45,147 bases of DNA from Ustulina deusta. Its lineage: Eukaryota > Ascomycota > Sordariomycetes > Xylariales > Xylariaceae. The stretch lies in NCBI GenBank assembly GCA_023159155.1, contig JAJNNX010000098.1:1-45147 (forward strand). Direction: 5' to 3'. Shown piece after piece: positions 10,601-22,581 of this stretch (position 1 is its first letter; each line of letters starts with the position of its first letter). Made by a program: the position numbers and the translations under genes. The notes under the pieces were generated by a model. The model saw only the letters and a program-made list of their open reading frames with translations, made no database searches and had not been told where the DNA came from.

Positions 10601-13600
10601 AACACCGCCCCAGCCAGTAGCAGATACAGCCAAAATATCGCCACGCTCTATTTTAGTGTCCTTATGAGCAAGGTGCAATGGCAGGTTGTGGTTGATCATG
10701 TCATTGGGCTGCGAGAGACCCTTAGTCGCAGGTACGATGCCACGCTGCATGGACTTGCACAGCTTGATCAGCGAGACCAGGCCAGATGCATGCTACCCCT
10801 CATTAGCTCCTTGATTCTCCCTCTACAAGATACGGTGTCTGTGGACTTACCTGGGTATTCCCAATGTTGCCCTTGGTTGAGCCAACAGTGAACGGGACTG
10901 TAGCGCCTCCAACTTCTTTGATACCCAGACTTAACCCTTCCAACTCTAGGGCGTCGCCAATTGGGGTACCGCTTCCGTGTATCCTATACCTTATAAGTCT
11001 CTAATTATAGGCGTTACAGCATGGGACGTGACTTACTCGGCGTATTTGAGCTTTTCGGGGGTTATATGAGCCACCTTCCAAGCCGACTTGATAACCTCGG
11101 CTTGCCCACGCGGAGACGGAACTTGGTATCCGGCTTTCTCAGAAGCGCCGTCTGATCCGATCCCAATACCCAGGAGATTTGCATAAATTGGAGCGTCATT
11201 CAGAATGGCGGGAGAAGCACGCTTCAGCACGACCGCAACAACGGCGTCCGCCGGAACCGTCCCGTCGGCTCGAGCATCAAATGGATTACATTCGCCTCGT
11301 TCCGAAAATATCTGTCCCTTTTGAGTGATATAGCCACCGCGAAAAAACATTTAGCATCCCTGCAAGTGAACAAGGCTTGATGGATTAGGGACGACTTACT
11401 CATACAGTTGCACAGAGACACCCCCAACCAGGGCTGTATCACAACGACCGAGGTGAATGGCATCAAAAGCTAGAGAAAGAGCCACAGTGCTAGAAGCGCA
11501 ATTGGTCTGAACCGTAACGTTCGGACCGCTGATGTTCAGGTGATAGGCAGTGCGTGCCGAGATGGATGGGGCGACAAAGCCTCTGTTCTCTCGTAGGAAG
11601 GCATCTGTCGCAACAGAATCGGTGTAGAGGTGGTAACTGGGGTTCGCAGCTCCGACGAAGATGCCCATACGGCCACCGTTCATGTTGTGAATATCGATGT
11701 CTGCATCTGTTAAAGCCTCGTAGGCAACCTCCAAGAAAAGGCGCTGTTGGGGATCCATCTCCGTTGCATCTTCCTGGGATAGATTCCAGAATTTATGATC
11801 GAAGTCCTCGACGTCTTGCAGTATACCAGCTTTCTTCACCCAAATGTTACCCGGAACGGTCTGTTTATCAACGCTAGTAGCTACTATCCCCGAACGCCCT
11901 TGCAAAAGATTTTCGTAAAACTCGTCGGTGGTTTTAGCACCTGGGAAGCGGCCAGCCATCCCTACAATTGGAACGCCCTGGTTCTCTGGCATCTCATCTG
12001 GCGCTATAGATGTGGCCGGCGTGACGGTACCACTAGTCGCAGACTTCGGCAGCGGCTCGCCGAAGTCGGACGAACTCTTGCTTCTGGATTTTGGCAAATT
12101 CTTAGGGTTTTTGGTCTTTTTCCCGCCCCGGAGAGCATTTCTCTGCTTGGCCGCCCCAAACAAAGCTGCTTGCTGTTGGATTGTTGACTGGTGGAAGAGA
12201 TCGATCAGGCGGATAGGCTTGGATGGAAACGCAGCCTTCAGCTTCTCGTGAAGCCTAGGTACTAGCAAACTGTGGCCGCCGATATCAAAGAAGTTCACTG
12301 TATAGGGTGGCGGTGACACAGCCCCCAAGACATCCTGCCAGATCTGGGCGATTGAATCTTCATCGCCTTGGGTAACGACATCTTCTGGATTTTCATCATT
12401 CTCTTCGGTGCTATTATTATCTTGGGAAGGCCATCTGCCTACACTATGGGCGTCTAAGAGCTCATTGCGCATGGCTTTCACGGCTTTGTGATCAGTCTTG
12501 CAGCTGACCGTTTGTGGCAAGCTTGGGACAATCACGAGTCTCGAAGGCACCTTATAGCTAGGCAGCCGTATCTTCAACGCAGACATGAGGGTTTCAGTAT
12601 CGACTGTGCTTGGCGCCACGAAGGCGATCATCTCAAGACCGCTTTCCGAAATCTGAACGGATGCTTCCGCAACGTCCACATTGGCATCGAAAATGGCTTT
12701 CTCAATCTCCTCAGGCGCGATACGGAACCCACGAACCTTCAGCTCCCGGTCAATGCGGCCCAGGACCAGTAACGAACCGTCCTTTGTCAGAGAACCGCGG
12801 TCTCCCGTACGGTACATACGGATGCCATTGGCATGAACTCTGAAATTCCTCGCTGTTACTTCTGGCTTGTCACAGTAACCTCTGGCCAACTGAGGTCCTG
12901 CAAGACAGATTTCCCCTGGCGATTGAGGTAGAAGTACGGATGAGAAATCTTCGGAGCAGATGTAGATATTAGTCTGGGTAGTAGGGTATCCGGCTGAGAG
13001 GGTTTCGGGGAGGATATCCGACTTGTCAATCTTATTGAAAGAGACCACAATAGCTGCTTCCGTTGGCCCGTATGCGTTAACAAGATTGACCCGTGAATGC
13101 CATCGTGAGAAGAGCTCTCTAGAAGGTGCTTCCCCACCTACTGATATCTGCCGCAGGGATGGAAGCTCTCGTGTCAATGGGAGCGTTTCTAGCGCAGTAG
13201 GCGTTATCTGCATGAATGAGATCTCATTGCCCTCAATAACATCAGCGAGATAATCTCCAACAAGCTGCTTCGGGTATTGCACAAAACACAATGTTGCCCC
13301 TGTACAAAGCGCTGCTGTCCACTCCAGAATTGAGGCATCGAAAGAAAAAGATGCCGACTGAAGGACTCGAGTACCATACCCACACTCGAAGACGCTGGTC
13401 GCCGATTTGACATAGGTAGCGAGACTGACGTGCTCAATCATCACTCCCTTCGGCTCTCCAGTAGATCCAGAGGTATAGATGATGTAAGCTAAATCATTAT
13501 CTAGGGTCCCGCCCTTTGCGTGCTCTAATGCATCATTGACAGCAGTATTATCTTCTATGGTGTTCGAAGTTAGTATGTGGTCGTTCATAAGATCTTCGGT

Positions 13601-15634
13601 GCCCTCGTCATCTAATATCAAGTCTGGCTTGCAATTAATAGTTATGGTAGACTTTTGGCTCTCGGAAAAGTCCGGATCGAGATACACGAAGGCAGCGCCA
13701 GCTTTCAACGTAGCCAGGATCCATTCGATGACGGAGAAGCCACGACGTAAACTCAGCAAGATCTTGCATTCTCGTCCAATTCCCTTTTGGATGAGAACTA
13801 GAATTATCAGCTATTTTGTAGAGGACGTGTCTTAGGGAGTGACTCACTTCTAGCTTTCTTCTCTGTCGACAGATACAGGTCGTGGTAGGTAAGGGAGGTG
13901 CCGAGTTCAGTAGAAGAGAGGGCTAGGGAGGTGGGGTTCGACTCGGCTTGTGCATCAAACCAGTGATGAACATGTTTTAAGGGGCGCTGTTTTAGTGCTG
14001 GGGATGAAGTCAAGGGTAAAGTATGATACTTTGGTAACCATTGAAGCATGTCGTCAAGACCAATACCTTCAATCTTACTCATAGTAGTGAGGCTCGCGAA
14101 TTGGGACCTCATGCCCCTCACAGCTTCTTCGGAAAATACCTCTGGGTTATAAATGACCTGCCCGCGTCAGTTATGTGTGCACATAGTGTCTCGATGCCAA
14201 TAATTCTTCTTACCCCAAGTTTGACATCTGTCTCATATTCCAGGAAGCAGAAGAAGAGGTCCCAGGATCCTTCCACTGGAAACATTCGGCATTCAGGTTT
14301 TGCGAGCTTAGGAGAATACGTGATGGCCACCCTTGGTGGTTGGTAATGAATATTGAGACTTCTGCAAGCCCGCACAACCTCGACAGCAGGGAATAGCTCG
14401 GACTTCTTAACAGCGCTTACGTTTTTCCCAACAGCCGAGACCAACGACTTAAAGCTTCGATTGGATCCATGTGACTCAAGACACTGCCAAAGTGGTATTT
14501 TGACAGGCAGTGCATTCGCGAATTGCCCAACACAAGAGATCAGATCCTTAGGACGGCTCCCAAACCCAACAGATAATACTTCGTCCTTGCCAAGCTGCGG
14601 ACGTGACTTGTCGATCACGAGAAGCCCAACCAGCGCGGTTGCCACCCTAAACCAGGATGTTTTGTATAGCTGACTCCACTCATCAAGTTCCTATAGTTGG
14701 CTATTAGTAACATTTTGTTCAAATGGGAGTAAGGGCACGCACAGATTTAGGGAAGGTAGACCAGCAATCGATCTTTCGATAGTCATGCACACTGGGGGAA
14801 TCAGGAGCCAGCTGCTTCGGCCAAGGAGCATTGTTTTTGGTATCGACTTGCGACAAAAGCACCTTACAGTCATCCTTGTATGTCTGCGAACCAGCCCTTG
14901 CTTTCTGAAAGATGTATCAGCTTGTATTCATAAGTCCATAAGAAATATAATTAGCTAACCTCTATCATGTGCATCGAACTGAAGTCTGCTAGTGAGGGCA
15001 GGAGCACCTCAGGGTCATTCAACATATCAATAAATTCTTTAGATATCAGCGACATTGCCTGGCCATCGGCGACGATGTGGTGAGCTATGATATACACGCG
15101 AAAGTTCTCGGAATCCTGCAAGATGACCCATCGAGCTGGAATCTCATGCTGCAGATGAAATGGTTGTCGAAGCACCTTCTTCATGGCGGTCTCTGACGCT
15201 GTAGACGATCGCCGATGGACAATTCGGATATCCGGGTCCACTCTCTCTGCATCGAACTCCTGAAGATAACTCTTGCCATCAATGACAGTGACCGTAGATC
15301 GAAGGGAGGCGTAGCGATGCGTGGCTTTATCAATAACTGGTAACTATGTAAGCTATAGCCACTCTTGTCGGATCATGTTACAAACGACAAACCTTCCAGA
15401 ATATCGACAAGGCTGAAGCCAGTGGTGCCACTGGAGCTTCTCTTCAGATCCCACTCAATAGTGAGGTTGTATTTTGTGCTGAGCGGCTCCGCTTGGAACT
15501 CAACCCACATGCCTTCTTGACTTTTAGTCAGGGGAAACACTTTCCTTGGTGCGGTCTGGCGGTGGCTGCCTCGTAACCAGCGCTGCTGATCCGGGGCCCG
15601 GATAGCAAGCACATAACATCACTAAGAGGGCCAT
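10547..15634 (-). pseudogene. TAS1-like C-A-T-KS synthetase gene, left copy (frameshifted and transposon-interrupted)
   Basis: Mirror of the right-arm gene at 29520-34609, where the domains are described; introns are at mirrored positions (for example 15337-15392 and 14905-14959). Condensation, adenylation, carrier and ketosynthase domains are all present. This copy differs at the N-terminus. The T run near 15622 and the C run near 15546 are each one base shorter than in the right copy, so the frame from the ATG at 15632-15634 closes within five codons. It also shares the out-of-frame joint at the six-A run (11342-11347). The last codons lie in the LTR. If the arms are one locus read twice, the N-terminal breaks are probably sequencing errors. 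Confidence 0.85.
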
Positions 15635-15726
15635 AATGCTGGGTGTGTTCTGAACAAGGTGATATGATTAGGAATTTGGTTCCACATATATGAAATTCAA
15701 AAGGGATGCTTTCGTACTTTCCATAG

Positions 15727-15734
15727 TATATATA
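15727..15734 (-). promoter_or_regulatory. TATA-like box upstream of the synthetase gene
   Basis: TATATATA about 93 bases upstream of the ATG at 15634, in otherwise mixed sequence. Its position suits a fungal core promoter. Assigned from sequence and distance only. Confidence 0.4.
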
Positions 15735-16684
15735 GACAATTTGGATTTTTGAAAGCACTTACTCCACTTTAGTGTATAGGTAACTCTGCATGGGAGGCTG
15801 ACTACGTGCAAGTTATGCCGAGAGGATAGAAGCTGTACTGCTCACATCAGGCGACGTAATCCTACATGTTTTTAAAAAGAATTTACGTAAAGAAAAAGGG
15901 GGGAAAGTACACAATTAATGAAACTGCTAGATTGGGTTTTCATCACAATCATCAAGATAACATGGACTGGTCTGACTGAGGTATTCTTAAGGGAAATAGT
16001 GGCAAAACTGTTACATGAGAAGAGATTTCATTCCAGGTCATTTTACACTTGCGACTATACTACACAAAAAGCTACGTTTTAAGCGCTGTAGTTTTAAACT
16101 ACTAAAAGAGAGGAAGGAACAAAGAAAAACCTGTGACATCTTTACACGGCCTTTATTCACAAGACAGCTATTTTATGTTTAGTAAAACTTACAAGGTTAC
16201 CTAATTAGCATATTAAAACAGATAAATAACAATAAGTCTAACGGGAAAACGATGCTGTTACTGCCAAAGTGGCAATAACGGTATATAGGCCCATAACTCC
16301 GTCACAATAAGTAAATAAGTAAAAGTACGATATATAAAGTTTCGAAGGTATTCATATTAAAAACTGAATTTAAGTTAACCGCTAAGTCAATATAAGGGGT
16401 AGCTAGCTATTAAATTCTATGGAGGCTCGAGGCTCTTAGGCTTCAAGTATAGCAGATATATGTGAGCTACCCATATACTACTATTTTAGGTAAGTTTGTC
16501 TGATCCTCGAAACAAATACAAGATCTTCAAGGCGTGCTCACTTACTTTGCTCTTCTTGGTCAGTCATGTAAATCTGCAATCTCGTCTACCTCGTTGTCGG
16601 ATTCGTCGATCGGAGCTGGCAGATCTGCGAAAGCAACGGTCGCTAGATTATCGCGAGTAAGAATGAGGAGGCAACTTCATTGTC
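15735..16684. other. Intergenic region between the synthetase and the small ORF
   Basis: Divergent spacer holding the synthetase promoter on one side. On the minus strand at about 16652-16560 a frame stays open for some 30 codons and ends in an acidic tail (many Asp and Glu) with a stop. It has acceptor-like AG sites before it, so it could be the last exon of an unrecognised gene. A possible start (Met-Thr-Asp-Gln, then a GTAAGT donor) lies near 16565-16540. Neither can be assembled into a convincing gene. Confidence 0.35.
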
Positions 16685-16980
16685 ATGGTTGTATTTTACT
16701 GGGGTGAAGCGCCGAGGACTGTTAGCATCGCAACTTATTGCCTCGGTTAACTAAGAACATGCCAAACGAGGGGGTGATTGCTGCTGTTGTGGGTTTATTG
16801 TCACCTGACATCTACATGCCTGTTGAATGTCATCATATGAACCTCACCGCTCATTTATTGGACTTGCATAGATTGCCACAGCCCGGATGGTATACTCTGC
16901 ATCGAAGCTGCCTGACCGCAGGTTACGAGGATGAGGATGCCTGGTTGAAACGTATCAGTCAAGCTTACCTCATCTTGTAA
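16685..16980 (+). pseudogene. Small hypothetical ORF, left copy, frameshifted
   Basis: Left copy of the 98-codon frame at 28172-28468. One T is missing near 16741, so the frame from the ATG at 16685 stops after about 20 codons. The remaining 70 or so codons stay open in the next frame to the stop at 16980. It precedes the MFS gene on the same strand by about 490 bases. No family recognised. Confidence 0.3.
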
Positions 16981-17471
16981 ATACTGCAGTATTATATACT
17001 GGACAGTTACCTGCGTGCAGTCAGCAATGCTACCTAATTAGTAGATAGAAAATAAGCTATCGGGATGCCCCCTGTATTAATTAGTACTAGTATGTATGTA
17101 ACACTCCAAAATGTCACGCGGGTACCTACGTTGCCGGGTCAAATCTACCGCCTCCGAGACACGGGTATCGAAATACCGCTAGGCGCTGCAACGGTGAGGT
17201 GAGGCTCTCGTCATCCCTGCTGCCTAGGTAATAATAATAATAAAACAAACAGGTAGTAACCTGTCACCTTAAATTTCGACACACACTATTCTGCAAAGTT
17301 CTGCCCCCCCCCCCCCCCCCCCATCTACCAGTACTGTATTTTCTGGTATTTTCCCCTCATTGTGAGGGCAACCCTACAAAAGCGACCCAACGATCTCAAG
17401 AGTGCAGAGAACGAACCCTGAAAAGACCGTATTGACTGTGTTGTCACCGCAATCAGCTTCCCATATGTAAA
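16981..17471. other. MFS upstream region
   Basis: Noncoding. It contains a GC-rich patch at about 17101-17220, an (ATA/ATT)n stretch near 17228-17245, and a poly-C tract shortly before the MFS start codon. This probably includes the MFS promoter; no specific factor site can be named with confidence. Confidence 0.4.
17304..17322. repeat. Poly-C tract, 19 C
   Basis: Nineteen consecutive C about 150 bases upstream of the MFS ATG. The mirror tract on the right arm is 18 G. A one-base difference in such a run is expected from sequencing. Confidence 0.9.
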
Positions 17472-19422
17472 ATGGCCACAGATTCTCTCAATACGGCCGC
17501 GTCTATCGCGACGCTGATCGTAGTGTATGTGCAGTCTTGACCCCACCCTTCTAAATCACCGCTGAGTATTTCAGATGTCTTGTCTTCTTCATTGACATCG
17601 CCAACCTGGGCATGGCAAATATTGCATTGCCCACCATCCAAAAGGCATTTGGGTACGATGATGGCACACTTCAGTGGGTTCTCACGGCGTACTCATTGGC
17701 GGTAAGACTTGTCCTAACGATTATGAGTGAGAATAAGAGTCCTAATGCATAGCTCTAGTTCGGCGGTCTGCTCATGGCCGGTGGCCGGCTTGGTGATATA
17801 TTTGGCCATCGCAATGTTTTAATATTCGGCATGACGCTCTTCAACATAGCCACACTTATTTGTGCCTTGGTTCGCAACCAGATCGGGTTTCTTATAGGAA
17901 GAGCATTCCAAGGTAGACCACCGCTTTTCGTGCCCCTCCATGCCACCAAGAATTACACTGACCTGTTTCAGGTGTTGCTGCTGCCTTCACAATCCCGTCT
18001 GCCCAGTCGCTGGTAGCATTGTCATTCGATGACCCACAGTCTCGTATCAAGGCATTTGCCGCTTGGGGAGCGTGCGGCTCAAGTGGCTTCGTGTAGGGTT
18101 CCGAATTGCGCAAACACTAATCATATGAGTATGCGCTGACTGGCCTAGCTTCGGTCCCATCATTGGCGGTCTGCTCACGTCACTCGTATCCTGGGAATGG
18201 GTACGAAACCAACGTGATCCCTCCCGACTAACATTTACCTGACTAATTTCCATGTAATAGATATTCTGGGTCAGTCTAATCGTTGAAGGCGCATTGGAAA
18301 TCTCCGCCTTGGCTCTTCTAGTCACCAACAATATACCCGGAGCCACCTCCCCATCCGAGAAGGGAGATAGCAAATGGGCTGGATTACACATTCGTTTGGA
18401 TGTGCTGGGGACGGCTTTATCCGTTCCTGCATTGGTCTTGCTTGTTTTTGGGCTGACTACTGGCAATATTGTTGGATGGAATCAAGCCGAGGTTATTGCT
18501 ACGATCGTCACCGCGGTCGTACTCCTTGCCTCTTTTGCATTTGTTGAAGCCAAAGTATCCTCGGATCCGATTCTGCCCGAATACATCTGGGGCGACCGGA
18601 TCCGCATACTTGGTTGTGTCGTGGCAGCTCTCACATATGGTGCCTGGCAGGGGTGTAACTATCTCCTAACCCTTCAGTTGCAAAGTGAGCATCATTCTGA
18701 AATTTATAGAAAACTTCCAGCTTACAAACGCGAATAGGTTTTGGATTTTCTGCCCTAGAAACATCATTGCGCTTCTTACCCCTGGGAATCACAGCGCTGG
18801 TGGTAAACTTCCTCATTCCCCTACTCTTAAAACCAATAGGTGCGCGAATTCTATTGATAGGAAGCTGGCTAATCGCACTCGTCGGGATTATACTATTCAC
18901 TCGCATGAATTCCGCAGACGACTATTGGAGGTACTGCTTGCCAGGCATGATTCTATACATTGCCGGCGTCGGTACTGTCTACTTTGTAGGCAACGTAACT
19001 GTTGTGGCGACCGCATCCGAGCAACGTCAGGGCACAGTTTCCGGCGTATATAATGTATGTTATGGTCCACAATCTACGTTTCAATCCATGATGGCTAACC
19101 TTGTATGGAGATGTTTCTTAATGTTGGTGGCGCAGTACTGGGTGTTGCGGTACTCACAGTTATCAATGATTCGGTAACCTCGAACAACGGAGGAAAAGGG
19201 AGTCCCGATGCAACCCTTGATGGGTACCGTGCAGGCTACTATGGTGCGATCGCAATGGCGGCTATTGGTCTAATCTGCTCTATTTTCTTCACTCAGCCGA
19301 AGAAGGACGAAGGAAAATCACAAAGTGAGCATCCAGAATGCCCAAATAATAACTCACAGCAACCAAGTTCAGGTGGGCCCTCCGAGGAAGAGCACCCTCA
19401 AAAAACACTTTCTGTTATGTAA
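17472..19422 (+). CDS. MFS transporter, DHA2-type drug:H+ antiporter-like, eight exons
   Basis: Plasma-membrane efflux pump candidate for the product of the neighbouring synthetase. Eight exons can be joined through GT..AG introns at 17525-17574, 17702-17758, 17913-17971, 18093-18148, 18201-18260, 18685-18737 and 19055-19110. They give exactly 1,560 coding bases (519 residues), typical for the 14-helix DHA2 family. A hydrophobic first helix follows a short N-terminus. The loop motif A 'GGRLGDIFGHRNVL' lies near residue 67, and 'WVLTAYSLA' before it is typical of the family. The C-terminal tail after the last helix is polar and rich in Ser, Glu and Pro. No indel separates it from the right-arm copy. 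The substrate is inferred from context only. Confidence 0.9.
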
Positions 19423-20400
19423 CAGACAGAGTTATATTCGCTTCAGCTGAGCGCATAACTGTAAACATTTTCACAGGAAGTCCTGCAACTGCTGGGGACT
19501 CGAGAAGAGCTTGCGTAAAGCTGTTCAATGCAAGGATAAGGTGCTCAAGAAACATTTGGCATATGGTCTCCTCGTAAATTGCTTGACTGAAGTACCTTTT
19601 CTAGGCTGTGAATACTGAATTCAGGCCGGGATTCCTCTTCTAGCATCCTTCCGGAAGCTCTTTCATACGCCCTCTTCAGCACCACCATTTAGATAGGTCT
19701 TCGTTTTAGAGCTGCGCACTATAATTTAGCCATCACGCGCATAACTACCATTTCAGCCCCAGTTTAGCCACTACAAAACGTTAACTGGGAGAAAAGTTTG
19801 GCATAGTCACTATCTTCGTCTCTAACCCTTCTGTTTCTAACACAATTAAACCATTTGGTATACTACTTTATTATCTAGTTCTAGCTAATAAAAGATATAA
19901 ACTATGCTGAATTAAATAATATCTACGTGCCTACAATCATAATTAACTGGAACTCGCTAAGCACGGTTCTAAAAATCTGATCTTATAATGTAAGCATACT
20001 TCTAACCAGCCCTACAGTATTTTTCATTCTTAGAAAACTGATATTAGTCCCTAAGTAAGTACTAAGCCAGAATTCAACAGTTCCAGAATCTTTTTCGGGT
20101 AACACTATAGCAATAGATTCTCTAGGTAGACTTCTACAGCCCGCTCATAGCTCCTTTTCGCGTAGCAATTAATAACTAGGATGCGATCTGGCAGCAAAAT
20201 ATCCCCGCGATTTTGCTTCGGTTATAATATAATTTGCTATTTCTCTGTCATGCTAGCCAGGTCTCCAACCTAGTTAGTATAGCATGGGCACCAACCAGTC
20301 TATGTGTAACACACTCGGTCTTCTATATATAAGCTATGGTTCAGAGAGGGGGCTACTAAAGGCCCTTTTTTTCTTTTTTAACCTAAGTTATTATCTTTTC
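19423..20400. other. Downstream of the MFS gene, no gene seen
   Basis: Mixed composition with stops in all frames and no motif. It will hold the MFS 3' UTR and polyadenylation signals, but none stands out. A+T rises toward 20,400, where the AT-rich core begins. Confidence 0.5.
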
Positions 20401-22564
20401 TAATAAGAAAATTAACTGTTATTTAGACCCGTTTTATAGCCTAAATATTTTATATTTATTAATACACCTAGCTAGTATAGTTTAATATAATTTATAAATA
20501 AATAAAACACTTAAATATATAAAAAATATTTTTTTATCTTTTATATACTAATATAAATAAATAAATTATAATATATAAAATTAATTTAAATTAATTAGAA
20601 TTATTTTTGTTAAAGGTTTATTTATTTATTTAATAAGTTTATATAACTTATAACACAAGCTTGTTTTGCACTTTTTTTATATACTTTTATATATAAATTT
20701 AATAATAAAATACTTAGTCTATTTTCATTTTAATTTAAAAGTTATAATAAAATAAATTATATAGTTAGATTTAAAATTATATTATAAATCTAAAAATAAT
20801 TTCTTTAATTTTATAGCTGTTTTATTTTTAGAAATATTTAACTTTTAAAGAATTATAGGGATTATTTTAGCGTATTTTGCTATAACACTATAAATAAAAT
20901 AGCTATAAAATTAAAAAAGTTATTTTTAGATTTAGAATTTAATTTTAAATCTAAATATATTATCTATTTTATTATAGCTATTAAACTAAAAAAGTTAGCA
21001 TAAAATAAACTAAGTAGTTTTATTAATAAATTATATATAAAAATATAAAAAAAAAGTGCAAAATAAGCTTGTGTGCAAAGCAAGCTTATGTTATAAGTTA
21101 TTATGTTTTATATTATTATAAATATTATAGTGCTTTTAATTTATTATTATTATTAAATTAATCTGCTATACTATTAAATAGTACGGCTATTTTTTTTGCT
21201 TAATCTTATATATAAAAACTATACTTAAAAAGCTTTTTGTTTTGTAAGCTAAGCGTTTATGTCATGCTAGGCATACTAGGACCAGTACACACTTGCTATA
21301 TATATATACTATATCTGTTCTTACTTTAATAAAGAACTTTCCTTTTATAAGCTTTAGTCTTATAAGCTAACTTTATTAAATATATAATTTATTTTTTTAT
21401 ATATTATATTTGACCTTATAAACTTCCTATTTATAATAATTTTAAAGCTTTTTTTAAAGTTATTTATAATATATTTATATAATAGCTTCTAAAAAACCTA
21501 GATTATTAACTAGATTAATATTTCCTAAAAAAAATAAATTAGTTATAAATAGTTAATAAAGCTATATTAATTTTTTTTTAAATAAAAATTAAAAATTAAA
21601 GCTTAGTAATAGTTTAATACTTAGTTACTAAAATAATAATAATATTTTATAACTTAAAAATACTAACTAATTTTTATTATAATAAAATATTTAGCTTAAA
21701 ATAAAACTTAAAAAAATAAGTAAATAGCTAAAAAAATAAAAATAAACTATTTTTAAATTAAAAAGATTTTAATTTATAAGTATATATAAATTAATATTAA
21801 AATAAAAACTTAAAAGATATAAATATTAAAAAAAAACTAAAAATCTAAAAAACTTTAAATTTTTAATTTTTTTAGATTTTTTTTATACTTTTTACTTAAA
21901 ATATTAAAGTTAGTACTAAAAATAATATAATTTTTTTAATTTTAGCTTATTATTTTTATTTTATTTTTATTATTATTATTTAATAAGTTAAATCTAAATA
22001 GTTTTAATTATTAATTATTTTATTATTATAAACGTTATAATAATAATAAAAAATTAAATATTAACTTTAGTTATTTTTTAAAATTTAAATATTTTTTGTT
22101 TACTATATAGTTTATTTATAACTAATAAATTAAATAAATTAAAAAACTAAAATTTATATTTAAAAGTTTATAAAAAAAGTTCTAATAAGCTTAAACTTAA
22201 ATTATTTATATAGTTAGCAAAATAAACTAAAATTATAAAAATTAGTATTAAGTTTTTTAAAAAAAAAAGCGCGCTAGAATTGTTTTTTTTATAAATCTAA
22301 TTAAAAAACTTTATTAATTAGACTAAAACTTTAATTTATTAATTAATTTTTTTTATTGCAAATATTAGCTAATAATTAAAAAAGCTTAGTAATAAACTAA
22401 TTAAAACTTTAAAATATTCGATTAATATTTTTTTAAATTAAAATTTAAAAAAAATAATAAAGTAATAATAAAAAAGCTATATTATATTACTAAAAATTAA
22501 CTAATTTGTTTTAATAAAAAATTATAAATTTTAATAATTTATTATTTAAAAAAAAATTAATAAT
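20401..22564. other. AT-rich core next to the palindrome centre (left half)
   Basis: Over 2 kb of near-continuous A+T with no coding frame. By composition it resembles the copia block and is probably RIP-degraded repetitive DNA, but no LTR or transposase remnant can be identified. A short normal-composition island lies near 21240-21360. A foldback element is nested at 20644-21100. Confidence 0.55.
20644..21100. repeat. Foldback (MITE-like) element of about 457 bp
   Basis: The ends are inverted copies, TAACTTATAACACAAGCTTG at 20644 and its complement with one or two changes ending at 21100. The pairing continues inward through a GTGCAAAA word and a TAAATCTAAAAATAA word to a centre near 20,870. 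It has no coding capacity. It could be a MITE or a RIP-aged hairpin transposon; the family is unknown. Confidence 0.6.
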
Positions 22565-22581
22565 ATTATGCTATATTAATT
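22565..22581. other. Unpaired spacer at the palindrome centre
   Basis: About 17 bases separate the two arms. They are flanked by an 8-base pair of inverted words (22557-22564 and 22582-22589) that continues outward as the arms. The boundary is approximate because the surroundings are almost pure A+T and a few substitutions near the tip blur the pairing. No gene or site is recognisable in the spacer. Confidence 0.7.

Larger units (their letters stand above)
1..22564. repeat. Left arm of a 45-kb palindrome
   Basis: The reverse complement of this arm makes up the right half of the window, with the same ORFs in mirror order on the opposite strand. Mirror pairs have coordinate sums of about 45,146 to 45,156. 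The drift comes from scattered small indels, mostly one base in homopolymers. The outermost base pairs with the last base of the window. All genes, introns, LTRs and AT-rich blocks are included. It may be an assembly or read fold-back artefact or a true inverted duplication; sequence alone does not settle it. Confidence 0.97.

Noticed and set aside
11554..12251. Several 100-130-codon frames opposite the synthetase
   Set aside because: Shadows of the real minus-strand coding sequence, with Arg/Pro-rich antisense composition.
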